Below are positions 48,775 to 59,800 of a stretch of DNA of 64,000 bases, one piece after another. The notes under the pieces were generated by a model. The model had not been told where the DNA came from, did no database searches, and worked only from the letters and a program-made list of their open reading frames with translations. Source of the DNA: Laguncularia racemosa. Taxonomy: Eukaryota > Streptophyta > Magnoliopsida > Myrtales > Combretaceae. How positions within the stretch are numbered: position 1 is the first letter of the stretch; every line of letters starts with the position of its first letter. Where the stretch lies: NCBI GenBank assembly GCA_037954665.1, contig JBBMOL010000023.1, forward strand, positions 1,178,001-1,242,000, in the 5' to 3' direction. A program made the translations under genes and the position numbers.

Positions 48775-50243
48775 AATCGGCATTAAATCTAAATGTTGCA
48801 AATTGAAGGGTATCTAGTGACTTGGCATGAAGGGTGTTCACAAGTAAGAAGCCCAACTTGGAATTAATGATGTCCAACAATCTATAACAATCGTCCTCCC
48901 CTAAGAAAATCATGAATCAAATAATTAATTTACAAACTAGAGGTAAAGAGTATATTATAGGTAAGGTTTGAGGTCCAATTATTCATTACTCTATGTGTTA
49001 GGGTTCCGAAAATCCAAGTATATATGGTATAAAAAAAAAAAAGTACTTTTACATTGAAATTTGAATGCTTAATTCTCATTTTTTGCTATGAAGATACTTA
49101 TTTCAAAAGAAACTAACACATTAAGTTAGTTTAATTTACGTAGGTGGAAATAAAATAAAGTAAACAAGTTAAAAATCAAGTTACAAAAAATGAAATGAAA
49201 AATCTCTCACAGAAGTAAAAACTTTCTATAGTAGTACAATTTGATTTGGTTGATAAGAGAAGTACAAAAATTGAAATGGGAATTTCCTCATACAAGTTAA
49301 AACATATTGTAAAAATGTATTTTAGTTTGAAATGGTTTGGCTTGAATCATCTCTTAATGATCAAATTATAATCCTTTTAGATGTTTCCTAAATTGAATTG
49401 TAAACTAAAATAAACTGCTTGACAAAAGAAACACAAATTTTATTTAGCCTTCTTTTTGTGGTTAGATTTACTTTGTATCTTTTGTGATTTAGTTGTTATA
49501 GGTAAGACCTATAATGCATATGTTAATGATATAAACTGATCTTTTAACAAAATAAATTAGATTTAATTTTTTTTTTACTAGAGAAAGTAAAATAAATTTT
49601 AACATTTTTTTTTCTTTTAGCTATAAAATTTTAACAACAATCTACAAATGACAAGAGGTATGTTCCAGTTTGTCATCCCTAGCCAAACTAATTCTTAAAA
49701 AAGAGTTCTAGCCAAACTTAATCTTAGAATACCGTGGCAAAATCGTAGGTTAAAATTGTGATTTTTCCAAAAGAAGAAATTGCATGTTCAATAAGCAATT
49801 TCTTCTTTTGATGAAATCACTGTCCCCACCTGTAATTTCTTTGTAAAATGAACTTACAGTCTAAATTGCGAGTTCATTAAAACTTGCATATTCAACATAT
49901 GATTTTACCAAAACTCGCATGTTGAAGACGCAATTTTCATTTATTTTTGTGTCCCATGCTTCCCAATTTCTCAAAGCTAGGATGTAGTAAAACCTATGAA
50001 AATAAATGAACTTGTGACAATTATAAAGTTCATAATTAGAAATAATTGAGCATGTGAAAACAAATAAACTTAGAAATAAACTTATTTCCTAAATTCTATA
50101 TAAAACTAAGAACCTGTCAAAAGGATAAAACTTATGACAAATATGAAGTTCATCATAACACAAATCAACTAAAGAAAATAAATGATTTCATCAAACCATT
50201 CAAATTATACAATTGAAATTACATATCTAAAGTAAATGACGTT
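48775..50243. other. Intergenic, no gene seen; contains a hairpin
   Basis: AT-rich sequence without recognisable coding text. A strong inverted repeat at 49758-49820 is listed separately. Confidence 0.5.
49758..49820. repeat. Near-perfect 63-bp hairpin
   Basis: The arms AAAAGAAGAAATTGC and GCAATTTCTTCTTTT surround a loop of about 10 bases (ATGTTCAATA). Outer bases GTGATT and AATCAC extend the pairing with a few mismatches. Function unknown; it could be the fold of a small foldback element. Confidence 0.85.
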
Positions 50244-53200
50244 CTAAGTACATATAAATCTCCGAAAAATGAAAAAACAATGTATAATTACATAGCTAAA
50301 TATACATATATATCTAATCCCTTCGCCGACATCATCTCTAATAATGTCTATGTACAGCGAGTGCTGAACTCTATCCAATCTGGTAAGAGCAATTAGGTCC
50401 TCCAACATTAGGATGGGTTTAGATCTGGAATAGTGGCTCATCCCATGAAATATATCGATGATCTACCTACATGACTCCCTCACCTATATCTTGTATACCT
50501 AAATGTCTTTCCTTTTGAGTAGCAGGTGAAGTAATGGTAGACATATATGGTACCTAGACATTAGGTGTGTAAAACTCGATCAAGTCGACATTGAAGATAG
50601 GATCATCATAATATGGTGAAGGTTGAGCCACCGATGAGTAATGAGTGGGTGGGGCATCTACAGGATGGTTAAGAGATCGATCTTGTACTACTTGCTAACG
50701 ACAAACCCTAGCACGAGCTCATTCTCTCCCTCAGGTTGCATAAGGTGGAGGCATCTCCTAATGGTGCTCCTGATGATTTGGAGGGAATAATGTGATACCA
50801 CCATGACCTTGGAAGAGATGACTCTTAGCAAATGCTATAGCGTGGCACTCTTATAGGGAATCCATCACTCTAATGCAAGTGAAGTAATCTAACTACATGG
50901 AAGACCAAGCATGTTAATAATATAATGTACAATACATAAAGGTACAATGATATGGTTAAAGTGACTTACCAAGGCACCAAGCATTGCTCCCGTCCAACCG
51001 ATGTACTGTTGTGTGATACTATGGTACTAAGGATAATATGCGGGATCTACCCTATCCGACAATGTATCATCAAATTCTATATGAATGATAGAGAATTGAT
51101 GCTGCTCCCATTGCTGGATACAGACCACATGTCTCCTTCTCTAATTCTTATCGGTTTTCCCTTTAAGATCGATCTTATGGAGGGAAGGAGACGTGTCACA
51201 CTATTATGGAATCTTCTAGATCCCATTGAATGGCCTCATTACCCAGTCAAGTTGGTGCCACCCCACAATATGGAAGCATATTAAAGGCACCTTAGCACAC
51301 CAAGTATCACTCCCTTCCTAATAGGAAGGGGGAAGCTACTCCAAGAGCTCCTGCATGTATGGTGTCCAACATATCTACACAAAATCAAGTTATTTAGTGG
51401 ACAATAGACTAGTAAAGTAAATAATATTAAATCAAGTAGTGTACAATACTTGATCAGGTGTCTGTCAATCTAAAGCGTCCTAGTACTAAGTAAACACATA
51501 GGTAGCAACGTGCGTGATGTTAAATACGGCATGCCAATGGCATGCTAAAGGAACATCTTAAGGAACGTAAACCTAGTGCCAAGTCAGGGCAATGTGCAAA
51601 AATCTATCTTAGGCCTAGATTCGCAAAAAGATCATAGCTCCTCCAATCTCCTATGTAGATACGTTAGCTACATGGCATAGAAATTTATATAGCCATGTTA
51701 AGCATGCTACTCCCCAGCTTTATTGCCTTACGACATGAAAATTCTCCAAAAGTGAAAGAAACATCAAGTGAACTAGGTTAGAGGATTTATTGGCAAAGAT
51801 AAGACCACATATAAGCAAGAGGATATATGCCCATGCGTAGCACATGATGGATAACTCATTCACATCGTTTGGTAGGCCTCCGCAAGAATTCTTCAACCAT
51901 GACATCTTGAGGCATCCCCTAGAGATGCCACGATCATGAAGACTAGACCTAACTCCAAGTAGGAACTCACACCCATATGCCCAAGGTTGTCAAACTCGTG
52001 ATTCTACCTAGAATTATCAAAAGGTTTGTAAAATCGAAATGTAAAAACATAAGTTTCTACAACCTATATAAAATAGTTTTTAAAAAACTATAAATATGTT
52101 TAGTATAATCATAAAAAGATAAAATATAAGATGGAAATAATTAAATTCAATGTAAATTTTAGTTACAACTCACAATAAAAGTTATATATTTATAATACAA
52201 ATAAATTAACATAATTTATTATGTTAATGCCTAAAACTACAATGTTAATAATAGTATTAATATGAAATGTATTACAATATAAATTATAATAATAAAATAA
52301 AAAGATAAAAAAATGGTTAATTCCCTTTTCATTATTAAAAGTAAAAACTATTGTTAGCTCTTTTTTCACTATAATCATCATCACTACCATCTTCATCGTA
52401 AAAGCCAACATTATTATTAGTACTATTATCAATTATATTCTTATATTATAATTCCAAGTTTTTCAAATAATTAATAATATTTATATTTTATGAAAGTTAA
52501 GTTGTATTTTTCATTCTTTAGTTCGATTGACTTTAATAGGTATAATCAGTAGACTCGATTAAAAACGTAAGATGATGTCCTAAAATCGTAAAATTGTATA
52601 AGTAAAATCGCGATTTTGATAACTATGCATATGCCTAGTGCAAGCTGATGATCCCAATGACTACATGCTTGTCAATGGGCAAGCCCAACTACACTACCAC
52701 ATCCTATAAGATGATTGTCAACTCCCCATGTCGCATGTGAAAGGTGTGTGTCTTCGGTCTCCACCTCTCCACAAGTGTCATAACGAGGTACTAGTCCAAT
52801 TGTATGAAGGTAAGCTAAAGACCCCATAAAAGTCGGCCAATTGAAAATAAGGCATGAGGCATTGGTCGAAGTGCAATCTCTTCTCTAGGGTCTTTAGAGA
52901 GGCCTCCCATCTACAACACTAACCATGCATTCTCTTGAAAATGAAGAAAATTTAGTACATAATGTAATGAAAGTGAAAACTGATAATATACCTATCCTCT
53001 CGATATAGCCTTTGAGCAATAAGTCTTCTACAATGTGAGGAGTGATCTATCTGTTGAGCCAAGATCCATCTACATAAGAGACAACAAAGGGTTAGGTTAT
53101 TTTTAAAATTATACAACAAATTTTTAATTTTGTCGTTTTCATTCAAGAATAGAAAAACTTAACATTGTATGTTAATAAAAATAACGATTGCTAGCAGAGG

Positions 53201-53410
53201 TTAGACCTTGTCACTGCCTTCGTTCGAGGTAGCTTCCTCGATAGAAACTACAAGCATTCTGCATTGATGGCTCCCTAAGGTCCATCTCATTGTGGTTATC
53301 GCTTTGATCTTGGCTTACTCTTGCCTCAAGTAAGTCCTCCATCCGAATTATACTAATTCGTATGGAACGATGTATAATTTTGAATATGGCTTCAATCTTA
53401 ACTTTCATCC
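50244..53410 (-). pseudogene. PMD protein gene remnant (phosphatase 7 long form-like group)
   Basis: On the minus strand the pieces are, in order: an N-terminal piece at 53408-53211; WILAQQIDHSSHCRRLI (53075-53025); the PMD core VERWRPKTHTFHMRHGELTI (about 52780-52715) with LGLPIDKHVVIG after stops; a MITE interruption at 51982-52627; FLRRPTKRC (about 51890) and other fragments; and FHIVGWHQLDWVMRPF, IDLKGKTD and YIGWTGAMLGALVSHF (about 51270-50950). These match the order of PMD proteins annotated as serine/threonine-protein phosphatase 7 long form homologs. Stops and frameshifts are frequent. It may be a TE-borne copy rather than a host gene. Confidence 0.7.
51982..52627. mobile_element. Nonautonomous hAT MITE (646 bp) in the PMD pseudogene
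   Basis: It is flanked by a perfect 8-bp duplication CATATGCC (51974-51981 and 52628-52635). The left end CAAGGTTGTCAAACTCG and the inverted right end CATAGTTATCAAAATCG are terminal inverted repeats. These ends and the subterminal GTTTCTAC / AAAATCG words match the 5-kb hAT at 30729-35785, so both belong to one family. It is very AT-rich with no transposase. Confidence 0.93.
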
Positions 53411-53886
53411 ATCACAAAATTAACAATAATACATTTTATTTCATTAAGAGAAACAATAATAGAATGTACAATCACTAAATTCAATAAATGAAATTCACAA
53501 CGAATTTTTATACTAAATAAGTGTAAAATTTTTTTGACATAAAATCGTATTTTTTAAATGTGTATTTGCGAGAAAAGTATAAAAACTTGTGTGTTTACTA
53601 TGCAGGAAAATGACGTTTTATCTTCAAATGGGGTTTATTTGAAATCCAATTGAATTACATGTTAGGATTGGGATTTAAGTGGTCCTATAATTTGCCTCCA
53701 AAACACACTTACTTAATAGTAAATTATCATGCCAATTTGTAATTTACTCTAAAATCCCATATTAAATGTCGGAAACATACTTTTTTTAAGAATCACTTTG
53801 GCAGGACGCAAACTGAAACATACCTCAAATGACAACGGAACTTCTTCAGAATCACCACTTGCAACAATGTTGTAAGGAAACCCCAA
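53411..53886 (+). promoter_or_regulatory. Upstream region of the cupin gene
   Basis: AT-rich 5' flank of the gene that starts at 53887. A TATAAAAA word occurs at 53578-53585, about 300 bp before the ATG; it may be the promoter TATA box, leaving a leader of roughly 270 bp. No other motif is convincing. Confidence 0.35.
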
Positions 53887-56800
53887 ATGGCAAACCCTAG
53901 AAGAAGCTCCTATACAACAACGATCGACATTCCCGATTCTCAGCCACCATCTCCTTCTTCAACACAAAGAAACTACTACTACTCCACATTTTCTTCATCA
54001 CCATTCATTCATTTTCTCAAGAAACCCCATGCTTTCCCATTCCTTCTCTCTCTCTTCCTGTTCCTCACTTGGGTCTCTTTAAGACTTCAAAATTCCTCTA
54101 CTTCTCGTTTCTCTTCTCCTCCCCATCTTAGGATCAATCCCAATGACCCTAACCCTGATTCTCGTAAATCAAACAAAGATGACGACCTTATGGCTAATCT
54201 CGTTAGGTTTACTTCTGCATACCCTTCCAAAATTGCGAAAGATGATCGGGGTTGGTTGGTTAATCCTGTTTCGCTTGCCTTGGACTTAGGGATTCGAGGT
54301 TTTATTCAAAATTCTGCCTCTTTTTGTTTTTATTTTTTATTTGTACTCTGTTGAATTGTATATCTTGTAGCTGCAATTGAGATTGGAATTTATTTTTTTT
54401 TTAGCTTAAGGCTCTTATTACTTGATTTTCAAATGACTTGATTTTGTTTTAGCTATTGTTTGCTTGGCGTAATGGGTATTAGTACCTAGACATAACTGGT
54501 CCAATTATCGCCGGGCGATTCTGTTGGCAAAGGAACGTTTCAAGATAGTGTTTGTTTGTGTTAAGTTGATCTGGGATCATATTGTTCCATGGGAATTGAA
54601 TGTAGTCGGTTATTCAGAATTTCACGTGGGGAATTCATTTGACAGCGATTATTCTGACATTATTTAGTTTTTTTTGGTAAAGTATTCTGGCATTATTTAG
54701 TTGACAGTGGATTAGACAAAAGTGTGTTTTCAATGTAATTTCATTTCCTAAAGTTCTTGGATTTTTATTGAGTGTCCAATTCCCAATTATGGCTTTAAAG
54801 TAGGAGCATCTAATACGGAATCAAAAAGAACTTCAAAATTTAGTGAGAACTGTTTGTTTCAGAATTGACTTTGTTATTTGACTGGACTTGAAGGTTTTGT
54901 TTATTTGGGGGCGAATTCTGGGGTTCTTGGTTTGATTTTTGGTGGTTTGAGATTTGTGAGAGAAGAATTGGTTGTTGTGTGCAGGGGGCGCTGTCACTTG
55001 TGCTTCCATTCATGTAGGTGAAATTCGGCCTGGTGGTGTAAGAGGAAACCATAGACATCATACTTGTAATGAGACCTTTGTCATTTGGGGTGCTAAGACA
55101 AAATTCAGAGTATGCTCTCTCTCTCTCTCTCTCTCTCTAATGTCAAATCTAAGCGCTCTCTTCTCATTCCAGCAAAATGCCCTCTTTTCTTTACGATATT
55201 TATGTATGCAAGAGTTGTTTCTTTTCTTTTTTTTTAGATAATTCATAATTTATTGATTGGAAATAACGATACATCCGTTAAAGACGGTTATAATTCAATT
55301 ACAGCGCTAGTACCATACTTATAGTATTTGATACAATGAAAGCCCTATCAAATTACTCCCTATAAATATAAGATTTGATTTGATTGGCTAAGAAGGAGAT
55401 GCTAGGGGTAAGGTTCCCAAGTCATGCTTTGTTGCGTACTCTCAAAATACAGTATACAGTGGCAGCTAGGCTTGCTCTCCATGTTTGGTGAAGTTTGGTA
55501 GTGGATTGAATCGTTGCTAGTAGTACACGTTTGGCTCCCTGCCAATCCTTACATGAAGGGGGGGCAATGAGCCAGATCGCACACTATCTGCCATACTTGA
55601 GATGAGTAGTGACACCCAAAAATAGGTGTGAGTGGTCTTCAGCTTCCCGTTGGCATAGGTAGCATGTCGAGGATGTGGCTAATCCCCATGCAGTCAACTT
55701 GTCGAAGGTAGAAAGTTTTCTCAACCAGGCTAGCCATAATATGAAGGAGTGCCTTGGTATGGTAGTTCTATTCCATATAATTCTATACTAAGGGATTGTT
55801 GGTCCAACTGGATTAAGGAAGAAATATCCACTCTAGACTGTTGTATTCCCCTAAAGTCGTGTGAATCCATTGGAGTTGGTCAGAGGAGGAGTGATTGGGC
55901 TGAATGTGTGCAGGAATGCAGATGTCTATCCATGGTGGATAGTTTGGTAGCCGTCATGTGTTGTTGTCCACTATAGAGCATAGTTTGGCCGTTATCGGAA
56001 TACTAGAGTTTCCGATCTGTCTTGATGAGAATAGGCTATCCAAAGGACCCATGGGTAGCCAGAAATCGGACTAGATAGAAATGGATAGGCCTTCACCCAG
56101 TTTCCATTGAAAGTTTTGTGCACTAAGGGTCTTAGTTTTAGGAGCTTCTTCCAAGACCAAGAGCATATGGTTGGGGCTCGTGACGTCCAAATGCTTTTGC
56201 CCTTCAACAAGGTTGATTGTACCCATTCAGGCCATAGGCTTCGTTGTCCACTCCTGCATAGGTGCCAAATATGCTTGATTTGTAGGGCCTTGTTCCAAAG
56301 GTGAAGGTTAGGGATTCTTAGGCCACCACATTTGAGGGGCTTACATACTTCTTTCCATCTGACTTTGGCTTTGGTTATTGTGTGAGGGTTTTGCACTCCA
56401 AAGGAAGTTCCTAATTAGCTACTCTACCTTTGCGGTTATCTTCTTGGGAAGAAGGAATACAGAGCTCCAGTAGACTTGCATAGAGAATAAGATTGATCTG
56501 ACTAGCTGAAGTCGGCCTGCATATGATAGAAATTTCGTAGTCCACATAGTGATGCGTGCTGTGATTCTATCCACCAAAGTGTTGCAGTTCTCCATTTTGA
56601 GTTCAGTGGAGAGGAGAGGGACGTCGAGGTTTCTTATTGGGAGTTTGCCTTCTTGGAACTGGGTGACCTGTAGGATGCATTGCTTGTCCTTGGAGTGAAC
56701 ATTGGAGAAGAATATAAAGCTTTTGGAGTTGTTGGCTGCCAGACCTAAGAGAGCTTGGAACTGTTGGAGGGCGTCTCTGATCAGGGATATAGATTGCACA

Positions 56801-59800
56801 TTTCCTTTAGCGAATATGAGAAGATCATCCACAAAGCACAAGTGAGTAAGGCGCTCCGGTTTACATCTCCAGTGGGGAGAGAAAGCGGGACTGGAGAGGA
56901 GTCTTCGAAGAGAAGTGGAGAGGATTTCCATGCCTACAACAAATAAGTATGAGGAAATAGGATCCCCCTGCCAATTCTCCATTGATGTTGATGGAGAATT
57001 TTGTAGTGGAGATGCACTGCTTTATGAGATTGCAGTATTGAGGTGGGAATTGTATGGATCCCAGTGCTTCGATTAAAAAGTCCCATCGTATGGTATCATA
57101 AGCTTTTTGGAGATCGACCTTCAGTGCATCGGGGCGCTCCTGTTTGCGTCTGATATCCTGCCATCAATTTTTGGGCGATGAGGATATTGTCTGTGATCTT
57201 TCGTCTTGGGATGAATGCAGCTTGCTCTCTACCAATTAGTACGTGTAACACCTTTTGAGGCAGGCAGCTAGAACCTTGGACACTGCTTTATAGAGCACAT
57301 TACAGCATGCTATGGGTCTAAACTCTCCTATGCTGGTGGGGTTGGGGAGTTTGGGGACTAATGTGAGTATGGTGGAGTTTAATTCTTTGAGTAGATGTCC
57401 CGATTGGAGGAATTTCCTGATAGTAGATGTGAGGTCCTTGCCTATTGTTTCCCATGTTTCCTTGAAAAAGAGAGTTGTATATCCATCTAGGCCCGGGGCC
57501 TTCTCGTTTGCTTGGGAGAAGAAACCCCATTTGATTTCCTCATCCGTGTATGGTGCGAGCAGCTCTTCTCGTTGCTGATCATTGAGTTTCCATGTCACTA
57601 GGTTAGATATCTCTTCTTTGTTGATTGGTGGGCATGTCTTGTTGTAGAGTTGTTGGAAGTGGGCAACTGCTAGAGTCTTCACCTGTTCGTCACCAATTGC
57701 TTCACTCCATCCTCACGGCTGATACGGAATATGTGGTTCCTATTGTGATGGTTTCGCATGGATTTATGAAGGGAGGAGGTATTCTTGTCTCCAAGTTTTA
57801 GCCATTTTATTCTTGATTTCTGCTTGAAGAATCCTTCTTCAGCGTTTCTTAGTAGGTAGTACACCTTGAAAGTGGATCTTTCAGCTTCCATTTGGGATGC
57901 GTTACCGTTGCTAAGGATGTTGGACTGCAGTCTGAAGGAGGGTTTGCTTGGCCTTTTTGACTCGGTTAGACAAGTTGGAGTAATTGGTGTGGTTGAGTTG
58001 TCTCAATTTCTCCTTGAGTAGTTTAAGCTTGCTTACTACTTGGTACATTTTGGATCCAGCTATCTCGGTGCTCCATACATTGGATACTATGTCATTGAAG
58101 CCTGCATTGTGTACCCAAAAAGTGAAGAATTTAAAAGGTGATTTCCTTACCTGCTGTGTGGAGTCTAAGTGTGTGATGGATAGGGAATGGTCCGATAAGA
58201 TGGGGGGTAGGAACTTGGCTTGAGAGCTTGGGAAAATTTGCATCCAGCTTTGGTTGATCATGACGCGATCAAGTTTTCTCAAAATGGGATTGTGAGCTTA
58301 TCGGTTTGTCCATGTAAAGAAATCACCCGTATATCTTAGGTCCTCCAATTCGACCTTGGCCATGCATGCTTGGAATTCCGCCATGGTGGGTGTCATTCGC
58401 CCCCGACCACCTTGCTTCTCGAAGGGGGATTTGGTTATGTTGAAATCCCCAAGAACCATCCACGGCACGGTGGCGTGTGTGAGGAAAAGTTCTTCCAAAT
58501 ATTTCCATAATTCCCTCCTATCGTTGTTGTTAGCCCGTATATGAAGGTGACATTTAGGCTAGTATTGGAGCTGCAATGAGTCGCAATACAATGGGATAGT
58601 TGAGTTCTTTCCATAACAATGTGGATATCCCATCCACACTCTCGGTTGCCATGCTATCCAAATTCTCTTGGGTGTTACTTGGTTGATGGCTACTTGCTAA
58701 TGTGGTCCCAAACGTTGCCTTACCATTGCCTCATTGGTGGTATTCACCTTGGTTCCCAATATCCCTATTAGGAATATTCTATTTGTGCCACATTCTTTTG
58801 TGATTTTCGCCGCTTTGAGAGGGTCATTTAACCCTCTTACATTCCATGCTGCTATGTTCATGGGTAAGAGTGTGACAATGGAGACCTTGAGGAGTTAGGT
58901 GGAGGAACGGCGCCTCTTCCTCTGTTTCTTCTTGCGTTTACTAGAGGAGTTGGAGCTTTTGCTTCCCTTGCTGCTGCTTCCAGGTGTCTTGGACGCTATG
59001 TCGATTAGTTTAGACAGTGGAGTGTTTTCATATACGCTGTCCTCAGTTGCTGTTGTTTTGTTCGTCTCGGTGGGGGTAGAGGTGTTGCATGGCAGGATGC
59101 TTGCTTTGGATGGTTCTTGGCTGTTATGTAGGTTGGTTTGTGGTAAGTGGTTGTTGGCTTCTGCCGTCTCCGTGTCTTTACCCTCGAAGTAGGAAGCCTG
59201 GTGGTGGCAGCCTTGGAGAGCTTTACGCTTGGTTTGAGCTGGGCAGCCCTTCATGCTATCCTGGAGTGTAGCGGGTATTGGGTGGTTAAGGCTAGAAGAT
59301 GGATGGTTTCCGTTGGAGGCATTCTTTTGGGATGGGGTGTTTGTTGCTTTGCTTTGTTTGGTTTTGTTAGTGTAGGGAGGTTACATCCCTTCTTCATCCC
59401 TTGGCGTGGAAGGGTTTGTCGATGAGGGTGCGGTGGGTGTTTGGCATTTGTGTCCAAAAACCTGGCATTTATTGCAATGAGGAGGGATCCATTGGTAGTC
59501 GACGTTAACAAAGGCCAAGGAGACCATCAGCTCTCTCAACTTCAATCCACTTGACTAGCTCTCTTCTTCCATCAAGCTCCACTAGGACGTGTGCTTGATT
59601 AGGGTGTTGCCTAGAAGCCGTGAGAGTATCGGCCTTTAAGGGCAGACCTACCCCGCTAGCAATGTGGTTGAGACCTTCCGCGGAGAGAAGCTCGCATGGT
59701 ATGCGGTTGAGAGTAATCCATACCGGAACCTGGGTGGGTTGAGGCTTGTCTAATCTCATTCCTCTCCTCCACCGTTGAAGGATGAGAAAGCGTTTGGAGA

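Noticed and set aside
54840..55061. Minus-strand ORF opposite exon 2 of the cupin gene.
   Set aside because: Shadow of the real exon on the other strand.
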